Shown here: positions 1 to 6,624 of the stretch, piece after piece
How positions within the stretch are numbered: the stretch's first letter is position 1
How the letters are laid out: the number at the start of each line of letters is the position of its first letter
Assembly (NCBI RefSeq): GCF_000269865.1
Contig: NZ_AKKV01000042.1
Location: 62,001 to 126,000, forward strand
Source: Fictibacillus macauensis ZFHKF-1
GTDB lineage: Bacteria > Bacillota > Bacilli > Bacillales > Fictibacillaceae
Length of the DNA: 64,000 bases
Reading direction: 5' to 3'
The notes under the pieces: model-generated
Databases searched by the model: none
What the model was told of the DNA's origin: nothing
Seen by the model: the letters and a program-made list of their open reading frames with translations, nothing else
Made by a program: the position numbers and the translations under genes

Positions 1-118
1 GCTCTTTGCGGCGTGGTGTTTCAAGCAAGTTCGTAATGTGTTGTAGTGAAAGCTTACCTTGGAGCGCGGTATGAAGCGCTTGTGCAAACGTGAGTTGATA
101 GGATTCCATGTGTCGCAT
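1..118 (-). CDS. argS: Probable arginyl-tRNA synthetase, N-terminal fragment
   Basis: Only the first 39 codons lie in the window. The peptide ends in a stretch reading LLETPRRKE, which resembles the segment just before the GD-FAFP region near the N terminus of arginyl-tRNA synthetases. The enzyme would charge tRNA-Arg in the cytoplasm. The best support is the complete T-box leader immediately upstream, since T-boxes mainly control aminoacyl-tRNA synthetases and amino acid genes. The start is uncertain: ATG at 118 sits very close to an AAGGGA box, while the in-frame ATG at 109 is about 12 bases from it. The arginine assignment rests on memory of the family, so another synthetase is possible. 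Confidence 0.55.
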   Translation of the reverse strand, partial: MRHMESYQLTFAQALHTALQGKLSLQHITNLLETPRRKE

Positions 119-142
119 CTTCCCTTCTCAATATAATAAAAA

Positions 143-375
143 AAAGCCCGTCTCTATTGAAAGAGACGGGCATACCCGCGGTACCACTCTTGTTGTTCAG
201 TACTGAACCCACTTTAAAAAATGAATAACGACATCACCCGATCTACTCTACGACAATGTTCAAGTAGACATCTCAGAAGTGCGCTTCCAACAAGAGACGA
301 ATCGCGCAGGCTTTCACCATCCCTGGCTCGCTTTGCATGTCTACTCATTCTACTCATTGTACTCTCTTCATCATT
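143..375 (-). promoter_or_regulatory. T-box riboswitch leader with terminator/antiterminator
   Basis: On the minus strand the leader starts with GATGAAGAGAGTA (stem I base). It then shows the AGCGAGCCAGGGATGGTGAAAG region typical of the distal part of stem I, the GGAAGCGCACTTCTGAG segment, and the T-box itself, AAGAGTGGTACCGCGGG. It ends in a terminator whose GCCCGTCTCT/AGAGACGGGC stem (143-170) is followed by a run of T. Uncharged tRNA should stabilise the antiterminator and allow transcription of the synthetase gene ending at 118. I did not assign the specifier codon; a CGT triplet at 250-252 lies near the expected side of stem I and would fit arginine. Confidence 0.93.
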
Positions 376-385
376 GATTTTTGAT

Positions 386-414
386 AGTATACGGTAAAAA
401 GCCGGAAATGTAAA
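386..414 (-). promoter_or_regulatory. Promoter of the T-box transcript
   Basis: On the minus strand TTTACA (409-414) and TATACT (386-391) are separated by 17 bases, a good match to a housekeeping sigma factor promoter, placed just upstream of the T-box stem I. Confidence 0.65.
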
Positions 415-442
415 TATATAACTAAATTGTATGGAATGAGTG

Positions 443-586
443 TTAAGAAGCGAATAATGTAAATAGAACATTGGCAATGATGACACCGAGCGTTACAAGA
501 ACTGAAAATGGAAAGCTACCTACGAACGGCCGATGGAGCAATTCAGTTGCTTCATCCGCTTTTTGATGCTGCTTTTTAACGTCCAA
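443..586 (-). CDS. Small single-pass membrane protein, 47 aa
   Basis: A TTG start at 586 follows a GGGGGTGG ribosome binding site with a 6-base spacer. The peptide has a charged N-terminal third (MDVKKQHQKADEATELLH) and then a hydrophobic helix of roughly 20 residues that includes VLVTLGVIIANVLF. It ends right after the helix, so a single membrane span is expected. I do not recognise the family. The clear ribosome binding site, the amphipathic-to-hydrophobic layout and the proper stop favour a real gene. It lies between the T-box promoter and the divergent alkylation repair gene. Confidence 0.6.
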   Translation of the reverse strand: MDVKKQHQKADEATELLHRPFVGSFPFSVLVTLGVIIANVLFTLFAS

Positions 587-732
587 TTATAGCCACCCCC
601 TATTTTGCTGTTATATTGATTCTTCCGTAGTTTGGCCATTTCCTTGTTTTTAAAAACTTTGACGTCAAAAAGGAATTGTGTCGAGTTATACAGAATCCTT
701 ACAATAGGAGAGGCGATAAGGAGTGAGGGGTA

Positions 733-1398
733 ATGGATTACATAGAAGCCTTGTATGAAGAAGTAAGAGGCATGCAAAATCCTGCTGAAGCTGTCAAAAT
801 GGCAAGCTATATGAAAAATAAGTTCACATTTGCAGGATTAAGGGCGCCAATTTTGAATCATATTGTAAAAAAACACGTAAAAATGTATGGTCGTCCCGAT
901 TTAAAGATTGAAACAGTCGTAAAAAAATGCTGGGGCTATCAACTACGTGAAATGCAATACATAGGTCTTTACGTAATTGATTTATTAAAAAAAGATTTTC
1001 AAGAAGAAGATCTTACTCACTTAGAGTATATTGTTACAAAAAAGTCTTGGTGGGACACGATTGATCATATTGCTAAGCATCATCTCGGCCACTATGTACA
1101 AAGTTTTCCAGAGACAAAGAACGAGGTGATCGAGCGGTGGATTAACGCATCGAATATGTGGATGAACCGCAGTGCCATCTTGCATCAATTAAGCTATAAA
1201 GAGCGCACAGACGAAGAACGATTAACGTATGTTATTGAAAAGAAAATAGACGATCCAGAATTTTTCATCCGCAAAGCAATCGGCTGGGCATTGCGCGAAT
1301 ATGCCAAAACGAATCCAGACTGGGTGCGCACATTCGTAGAAAAGCATCCTGACCTTTCCCCCCTGAGTCGAAAAGAAGCATTAAAGCATATAAAATAA
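733..1398 (+). CDS. alkD: AlkD-family DNA alkylation repair glycosylase
   Basis: The 221-residue product matches the AlkD family of HEAT-like repeat glycosylases, which remove N3- and N7-alkylated purines from DNA without flipping the base. The active-site set known from Bacillus cereus AlkD (Trp109, Asp113, Arg148, Trp187) appears here with a constant shift of two: Trp107 and Asp111 in SWWDTID, Arg146 in MWMNRSAIL and Trp185 in AIGWALREY. The length is nearly that of the family. ATG at 733 follows an AAGGAGTGAGGGG site. The gene stands alone and is terminated by the hairpin that opens the first 21-bp repeat element. Confidence 0.93.
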   Translation: MDYIEALYEEVRGMQNPAEAVKMASYMKNKFTFAGLRAPILNHIVKKHVKMYGRPDLKIETVVKKCWGYQLREMQYIGLYVIDLLKKDFQEEDLTHLEYIVTKKSWWDTIDHIAKHHLGHYVQSFPETKNEVIERWINASNMWMNRSAILHQLSYKERTDEERLTYVIEKKIDDPEFFIRKAIGWALREYAKTNPDWVRTFVEKHPDLSPLSRKEALKHIK

Positions 1399-1400
1399 AT

Positions 1401-1445
1401 AAAAATGGCTTTATCATCAATTTTGGTGATGAAAGCCATTTTTTT
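1401..1445 (+). terminator. Intrinsic terminator, conserved hairpin of repeat element 1
   Basis: The stem is built on AAAAATGGCTTT pairing with AAAGCCATTTTT, with a second pairing zone around ATCATC/GGTGAT, followed by T7. It starts three bases after the alkD stop. Closely related hairpins occur beside the three other 21-bp repeat arrays. Confidence 0.9.
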
Positions 1446-2153
1446 ATATCGCTTGTGTTCAAGTTGGCTGATAGGAATGCGAGGGCAGGTGAAAGGGAGT
1501 GAACGCTTGAACGCAACGAAAAATTCAGTGGGCAAGCCCTTCAATGATGGCAAAAAGAGTAGTTCGCGCACTGGAGTACCTGATTCGCGCACAGGAGCAT
1601 TTGATTCGCGCTCAGAAGCATTCGTTCGCGCTGGGGCACGCGTTCGCGCGCAGGAGCACTCGGTTCACGCGCAAGGGAATCCGATTCGCGCTGGGGCACG
1701 CGTTCGCGCGCAGGAGCACTCGGTTCACGCGCAAGGGAATCCGATTCGCGCTGGGGCAAGCGTTCGCGCGCAGGAGCACTCGGTTCGCGCGCAGGAGCAC
1801 TCGATTCGCGCGCAGAAGTACTTGATTCGCGCGCAGAAGCACCTGATTCGCGCGCAGAAGCATCCGATTCGCGCGCAGGCAAGGCAAATGGACCCTCATA
1901 CCATGTAAAAGGGAGGAAAAAGAGAGCAAATTAAGAGCCAAGTCTTTGAAAACGACGAAAAATTGAGTGGAAATAGGTTGCAAACTCTTCAATAATTGCA
2001 AAAAGAGTAGTTCGCGCGCAAGAGTACCTGATTCGCGCGCAGGAGCATTCGGTTCGCGCACAAGCATAACAAATCCCCCCTCAGATCATGTAAGAGGGAG
2101 GAAGAAGAACGCCTCGAATACGACAAAAAGCAGAACAGGTAATATGTGCACTA
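1446..2153 (+). repeat. 21-bp GCGCGC repeat element, copy 1
   Basis: Block A (1563-1885) holds about 16 units whose consensus starts TTCGCGCGCAGGAGCA and is mostly 21 bp long. A 60-bp set of three units is duplicated exactly at 1684-1803 apart from one base. Block B (2011-2070) has three more units. Each block is preceded by a related leader: GCAACGAAAAATT-AGTGG at 1511 and CGACGAAAAATTGAGTGG at 1954, running to CAAAAAGAGTAG just before the first unit. Between blocks is a trailer with CCCTCAtaccATGTAAAAGGG and AAAAAGAGAGCAAATT. The distal end (2121-2153) resembles the ends of copies 2 and 4. The element fills the gap between the converging alkD and SDR genes. I see no credible gene inside. 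Confidence 0.9.
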
Positions 2154-2167
2154 AGGGGAAGCATTGC

Positions 2168-2836
2168 TTAATGCACGCTGTTAGAGTGTTCTTCAAATAT
2201 AATTTCTGTTTCTTTTCGATCGCAATACATTTGATAAAAGCTATGAGCAATTCGGTCGGGAGAATAATAAGTATCGGGTGAAACAAAGCCACTAATCGTT
2301 AGCGTACCAACGTAAATTCCTCTTGGAGCTAGCTCTTGGTGTAGGCTCTGGGCGAGGTTACGGATCCCTGCTTTGCCGAGTGAAAGGGAGGTGTATTGCG
2401 CTAATGGAGCATAGGCAAAACCACCACCTGTTAGCAAGACGGCTCCGTCATTGCCCATGTGAGGAAGGCATTCTTGCACACTAACGAGCGCACCAGCGAC
2501 ACTAATTTTAAAGTCACGAACCGCATCTGCCATCCGCAGTTCAATGGGAGAACCGCTTGTCTTACCCGCGGCGTTATAGTGAAGCACATCGATTCTTCCA
2601 TATGTATCAACAATGGCTTCTATGGCGGTTTTTAAACTTACTTCACTCGCAGCATCGCCAGGAAAACCTTTTGCCTCAATGCCTGCTAGTCGAAGCTCTT
2701 TTTCGTACAAAAATAACTTATCGAGACGACGCGCAATCAGCGCTACTGAAAAACCTTCCATTCCGAATTGTTTTGCTATACTCATGCCAATTCCGGGTCC
2801 TGCACCAACAATGACTAACACTTTGTTCTTAGACAT
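2168..2836 (-). CDS. Atypical short-chain dehydrogenase/reductase (SDR)
   Basis: The 222-residue protein has an SDR Rossmann fold with a nucleotide-binding loop GAGPGIG at residues 11-17 and an NAAG motif near residue 88. Where classical SDRs have YxxxK, this protein reads LSLGK: lysine 155 is kept but the tyrosine four residues earlier is leucine. The usual catalytic serine region reads LLTGGG. Substrate and direction of reaction are therefore uncertain, and it may not be a classical oxidoreductase. ATG at 2836 has an AAAGGAGGG site. It is divergent from the subtilase at 3017, and its 3' end meets repeat element 1. Confidence 0.8.
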   Translation of the reverse strand: MSKNKVLVIVGAGPGIGMSIAKQFGMEGFSVALIARRLDKLFLYEKELRLAGIEAKGFPGDAASEVSLKTAIEAIVDTYGRIDVLHYNAAGKTSGSPIELRMADAVRDFKISVAGALVSVQECLPHMGNDGAVLLTGGGFAYAPLAQYTSLSLGKAGIRNLAQSLHQELAPRGIYVGTLTISGFVSPDTYYSPDRIAHSFYQMYCDRKETEIIFEEHSNSVH

Positions 2837-3016
2837 GATAGCCCTCCTTTAGCATTGCAATCATTCGCTACATACAAATTATCACAACAAAAAAAAGTTT
2901 CGTCAATTTTTACTTTTTTTAGAAAAGTAAATACACCCTTGGTAGGACAAACACCGTTTCCCCTTAAACCTAGTGTTCATAAGCTATTGCAGAGATCTTT
3001 TTAAAGGGGGAACGGA
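2837..3016. promoter_or_regulatory. Divergent promoter region with inverted repeat
   Basis: This 180-base gap must hold promoters for the SDR (minus) and the subtilase (plus). It contains an imperfect palindrome, TTTACTTTTTTTAGAAAAGTAAA, around 2910-2935 that could be an operator. No promoter was assigned with confidence. Confidence 0.3.
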
Positions 3017-4048
3017 ATGGATGGGTTTTTTACAAAAATAAAAATAAGTCAATGGTCGCGAGAAATGGTGGCGAGGTTATGGGGCTTTTTTCAGCATAAA
3101 GTACCGGATGTGCGACTACAGACACAGGCGCACCATCCGTATTACAAGCCCAGTAACGTGAATCACAATCAAGCTACAACGAGTGGTAAAGGCATTACCA
3201 TTGCAATGATCGATACGGGCATTCATTTACACAATGATGTCCAAGAGCGCATCGTTGTTTTTCGTGATTTTTTACATGGCAAACATGTTCCCTACGATGA
3301 TAACGGTCATGGGACCCACTGTGCTGGCTGTGCAGCTGGCAATGGCTGCTTATCACAAGGCTTGTACAAAGGTCCAGCCTATGAAGCGAATCTAGCAATC
3401 TTAAAAGTTTTGGATGAAAAAGGGGCGGGACAAGCAGCAACGGTTGTAGCCGCGATTGAATGGTGCATTCGCTATAAGGATGTGTATAACATTCGGGTGC
3501 TCTCTCTTTCCTTTGGGTACGTAACAGGCGGTACGGAAGTGGATGATCCTGTCATACAAAGTGTTGAAAAAGCGTGGCGAGCTGGCATTGTTGTCTGCGT
3601 GTCAGCGGGCAATAAAGGACCGGAAATGGGCACCATATCAAGCCCAGGCATGTGCCCAACCGTTATTACCGTGGGAGCATCTGATACCGCCGCAACCCAC
3701 TATGGCGAGGTGATTGTACCTGCTTCTTACTCCAGTCGAGGCCCAACCGTTCATGGTCACACGAAACCGGACTTTCTCTTGCCAGGCACTGGTATTATCT
3801 CGCTACGAGCTCCCTACAGTTACTTAGATCAGCGTCGGCCCATAGATCGTGTAGGGGAAGCGTATTGTGTTATGAGCGGAACATCCATGGCCACTTCACG
3901 ATGTGCTGGTCTCGTTGCACTTTTATTAGAAAAGCAACCAGAATTAACACCCGATGAAATAAAAGAGAAGTTAGTACAGGCAGCGAATGACCTTGGCTAT
4001 GAAGCGACAATTCAAGGTAGAGGGTACTTAAATTTTACTAATTTGTAA
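3017..4048 (+). CDS. Intracellular-type subtilisin-like serine protease (S8, AprX-like)
   Basis: This 343-residue peptidase has the complete S8 catalytic triad: Asp66 in IDTGIH, His98 in DDNGHGTHCAG and Ser290 in MSGTSMA. Asn199 in SAGNKGP is the oxyanion-hole residue. There is no signal peptide and only a short N-terminal extension, which fits the AprX group of cytoplasmic subtilases rather than secreted subtilisins. The cellular role of AprX is poorly known. ATG at 3017 follows AAAGGGGGAAC. The following SDR gene starts 39 bases later without an obvious terminator, so the two may be cotranscribed. Confidence 0.9.
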   Translation: MDGFFTKIKISQWSREMVARLWGFFQHKVPDVRLQTQAHHPYYKPSNVNHNQATTSGKGITIAMIDTGIHLHNDVQERIVVFRDFLHGKHVPYDDNGHGTHCAGCAAGNGCLSQGLYKGPAYEANLAILKVLDEKGAGQAATVVAAIEWCIRYKDVYNIRVLSLSFGYVTGGTEVDDPVIQSVEKAWRAGIVVCVSAGNKGPEMGTISSPGMCPTVITVGASDTAATHYGEVIVPASYSSRGPTVHGHTKPDFLLPGTGIISLRAPYSYLDQRRPIDRVGEAYCVMSGTSMATSRCAGLVALLLEKQPELTPDEIKEKLVQAANDLGYEATIQGRGYLNFTNL

Positions 4049-4087
4049 GATATAGATATACTGATTGGTAAAAAGGGGTAAATTCAC

Positions 4088-4822
4088 ATGTTAAATAAGC
4101 GAGTTGTCGTCATAACTGGTGGGGCAAGTGGAATTGGGGAAGCAACAGCGCGTCTGTTTGCCGAAAAAGGCGACCAAGTTGTTATTGCTGATGTAAATGA
4201 AGAAGCTGGCGTAGCATTAGCGGCCGAACTACAAGGCCTGTTCATAAAAACAAATGTTGCTGACTATGAGCAAGTAGAACAGCTCATTCAACATACAATT
4301 GATGAATTTGGCTCCATCGATGTGATGTTTAACAACGCAGGAATTGGCCGATTAACGCCTGTTCTGGATCAAACATTACAAGACTATCATGATGTAATTA
4401 GCATTAATCAGCATGGCGTTGCCTACGGCATTATAGCAGCTGGTAATGCTATGCGTAAATTAGAAACACGGGGCGTAATTATTAATACAGCTTCAGTATT
4501 CGGTTATTTAGCTTCACCAGGTACGTTCGCTTATCATGCAACAAAGGGAGCCGTTATTATGATGACGAAATCAGCAGCCCTAGAGCTTGCGCCATACGGC
4601 ATTCGCGTCGTTGGCGTGGCGCCAGGTGTTGTTGACACCCCAATCCTAGATGGATATCGTCAGAGTGGAAAAGTAGAAGCAATGGGAGCAAAAGTGATGG
4701 GAAATACACTAACAAAACCCGCAGACATCGCAAATATCGTCTATTTGTTATCACTACCAGAATCCGCGGCAGTTAATGGCAGTATCGTCATGGCGGATGA
4801 TGGCTACGCATCCTTTAAATAA
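4088..4822 (+). CDS. Classical SDR-family oxidoreductase
   Basis: This 244-residue protein is a classical SDR. It has TGGASGIG at residues 10-17, NNAG near 82-85, Ser136, and the YHATK active-site motif with Tyr149 and Lys153, followed by PGVVDTP. It resembles glucose 1-dehydrogenase and 3-oxoacyl-ACP reductase-like members, but the substrate cannot be read from sequence. The acidic Asp35 after the second beta strand (VIADVN) suggests NAD preference. ATG at 4088 is preceded by AAAAGGGGTAAATTCAC. It follows the AprX-like gene closely and ends at repeat element 2. Confidence 0.88.
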   Translation: MLNKRVVVITGGASGIGEATARLFAEKGDQVVIADVNEEAGVALAAELQGLFIKTNVADYEQVEQLIQHTIDEFGSIDVMFNNAGIGRLTPVLDQTLQDYHDVISINQHGVAYGIIAAGNAMRKLETRGVIINTASVFGYLASPGTFAYHATKGAVIMMTKSAALELAPYGIRVVGVAPGVVDTPILDGYRQSGKVEAMGAKVMGNTLTKPADIANIVYLLSLPESAAVNGSIVMADDGYASFK

Positions 4823-4832
4823 TACGAAAAAA

Positions 4833-5513
4833 CTAGGTTAGACACACTATTTCCTCTGTTTTGTAACATTTCCGAGAGCTTAGCACTTGCTTTGCTCTCT
4901 TTTTGATCATTTGCACATTCTCTGAGGGAGGATTTATCTTGTTTGCGCGCGAACAGAGTGCCCCTGCGCGCGAACGGAGTACCTCTGCGCGCGAATCAGG
5001 TGCTTCTGCGCGCGAACGGAGTGCCTCTGCGCGCGAACGGAGTGCCTCTGCGCGCGAACGGAGTGCTTTTGCGCGCGAACGGAGTGCTTTTGCGCGCGAA
5101 CGGAGTGCCTCTGCGCGCGAACCGAACGTTCCCGCCCGCGAATCACTCTTTTCGTCATCATTGAAGGGCTTGCACACGATTTCTACAAAATTTTGTAGTG
5201 CATTCGAGTGTTTGGCGCTTGATTTACTCTCTTTTTGATCTCCTGCGCGCGAACGTGATGCCTCTGCGCGCGAACGTGATGCTCCTGCGCGCGAACCGAG
5301 TGCCTCTGCGCGCGAACGTGATGCTCCTGCGCGCGAACGTGATGCTTCTGCGCGCGAACGTGATGCTCCTGCGCGCGAACCGAATGCCCCCGCGCGCGAA
5401 CGTGATGCCCCCGAGCGCGAACCGAACGCTCCTGCACGCGAACCACACGCCCCCAAGCACTCTTCCAAACCTTCAACGCAAGTCAATCTATAATAAAAAT
5501 ATTAAACAACATC
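4833..5513 (-). repeat. 21-bp GCGCGC repeat element, copy 2
   Basis: Written on the plus strand the unit reads TGCGCGCGAACGGAGTGCCTC, the reverse complement of the copy 1 unit, so this element points left. The plus-strand blocks are 4944-5146 (about 10 units) and 5244-5455 (about 10 units, often CGTGATGC in the variable part). Between them, read on the minus strand, lie the trailer GATCAAAAAGAGAG and a leader ending GCAAGCCCTTCAATGATGACGAAAAGAGTG, very close to the copy 1 leader. The outer end near 4834-4870 carries GACACACTATTTCCTCTGTTTTG, shared in diverged form with copies 1 and 4. Open frames here (SRAGA, RAQEHS and RARES types) are attributed to the period being a multiple of three. Confidence 0.9.
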
Positions 5514-5557
5514 AAAAAATGGCTTCTGCATCAAAAACTGATGGTGAAGCCATTTTT
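5514..5557 (-). terminator. Terminator of the TauE-like gene, hairpin of repeat element 2
   Basis: AAAAATGGCTTC pairs with GAAGCCATTTTT, with T6 on the minus strand. A second small GGCTG/CAGCC hairpin lies between this stem and the stop codon (about 5566-5584). The same two-hairpin arrangement recurs at repeat element 4. Confidence 0.88.
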
Positions 5558-5590
5558 ATGAGTTAGGGCTGCTTATGTCTCAGCCTTTTT

Positions 5591-6340
5591 TTATTTCCAT
5601 AGTATGAGAGAAGCTGCGATCACAGGTGTGGCCACCATCGCTATTTTTAAGAGCTGTGTTGGTGCATAGTTCGTTAGTTTTGCCCCTAAATAGGCGCCAA
5701 TCATCGTACCGACTAGCACTTGAAGCAGCAATGTCACATCCAAATAGCCTTGTAGTACATAGCCAATACTGCCACCAGCAGCAATGGGCAAAATGACAAG
5801 CATGGTCGTGCCAATAGCTTCAGCAATCGTTAAGGAAAAGCAGAGAATTAAGCCTATTTGGATAAATGGTGCTGCGCCTATGCCGAACAAGCCTGATAAT
5901 ACGCCTGTCACGCAGCCAAGCAGAAGTGCTCGCAACACAAGGTTTTTCTTTTCTAACAGAGGCTTGCGTTCGTCATCGCTCCGTTTTTGGAAAACAAACA
6001 GGCGACATACAATAAGTACTGCTGATGCCAATAGCATTCCTGCTGTTAAATAATGAAGATCACCCGCCGGAATATACGATGTTAGATGTGAGCCAACAAG
6101 GGCACCAAGTGCGCCGAAAATGCCAGTGGCAGCCCCTACAGAAATTTTAATGTTTCCTTCACGAAGATGACTAACAGCTCCTGATAGCGTTGTAAACACC
6201 ATTGCTGAAAGCGACGTTGCTAGCGCCGTATGAATCTCAACATCAAACAAAAGCAGTACCGAAATAATAAAGCCTGCACCGCCAACCCCAACAAAACCAC
6301 ACATAACCCCAATGATAAGCATCGTTACGATCAAGAACAC
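5591..6340 (-). CDS. TauE/SafE-family membrane permease
   Basis: The product is almost entirely hydrophobic, with about seven to eight membrane spans in two repeated halves. Each half has a glycine-rich loop, FVGVGGAGFI near the N terminus and LSGLFGIGAAPFIQ in the second half, the hallmark of the TauE/SafE (DUF81) family. Members export or import sulfite, sulfoacetate, taurine-derived and other anions; the substrate here is unknown. The frame stays open to 6394, but GTG at 6340 is preceded by GAGGGAAGGGG, whereas the upstream TTG has no ribosome binding site. That gives 249 residues. Confidence 0.85.
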   Translation of the reverse strand: MFLIVTMLIIGVMCGFVGVGGAGFIISVLLLFDVEIHTALATSLSAMVFTTLSGAVSHLREGNIKISVGAATGIFGALGALVGSHLTSYIPAGDLHYLTAGMLLASAVLIVCRLFVFQKRSDDERKPLLEKKNLVLRALLLGCVTGVLSGLFGIGAAPFIQIGLILCFSLTIAEAIGTTMLVILPIAAGGSIGYVLQGYLDVTLLLQVLVGTMIGAYLGAKLTNYAPTQLLKIAMVATPVIAASLILWK

Positions 6341-6624
6341 GTCAGATCTACCCCTTCCCTCGTTCACTAAACCAAATGTTGTCAAAAAAAGCAATGGAAA
6401 TGCTTTTGAAGTAGAGCTGCCAATTGAAGCAATGCAACTTGCATTACCTTGGAGGATTTACTAAAATTCGTCTTTAGAGTGGTTTCATTTTTTTACCAGT
6501 AGGGAATAGGTGAGAGTCTTGTGGAAAATGTGTGGACGTTTTCAAAATTTATCCACGAGATGATAAGGTTATGGTTTAATAGACTTTATAGGGCGATGAG
6601 CCCGCAAAAAAAGGGAGGCTTATT

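Noticed and set aside
214-486. 90-residue frame on the minus strand over the T-box
   Set aside because: It coincides with the structured T-box leader and has no ribosome binding site.
520-777. 85-residue frame on the minus strand at the start of alkD
   Set aside because: It overlaps the better supported TTG gene at 443-586 in another frame and extends into the alkD start.
1541-2067. Long overlapping open frames with heptapeptide repeats (RAQEHS, SRAGA, RARES types) on both strands of repeat element 1
   Set aside because: The 21-bp period keeps every stop-free frame open. Several frames are open at once on both strands, no start has a ribosome binding site, and units of 18 or 20 bp shift the frame. 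Reported as a DNA repeat.
4833-5486. 217-residue repetitive frame through repeat element 2
   Set aside because: Same reasoning: no ribosome binding site at the start, frame runs through non-repeat leader sequence, and competing frames are equally open.
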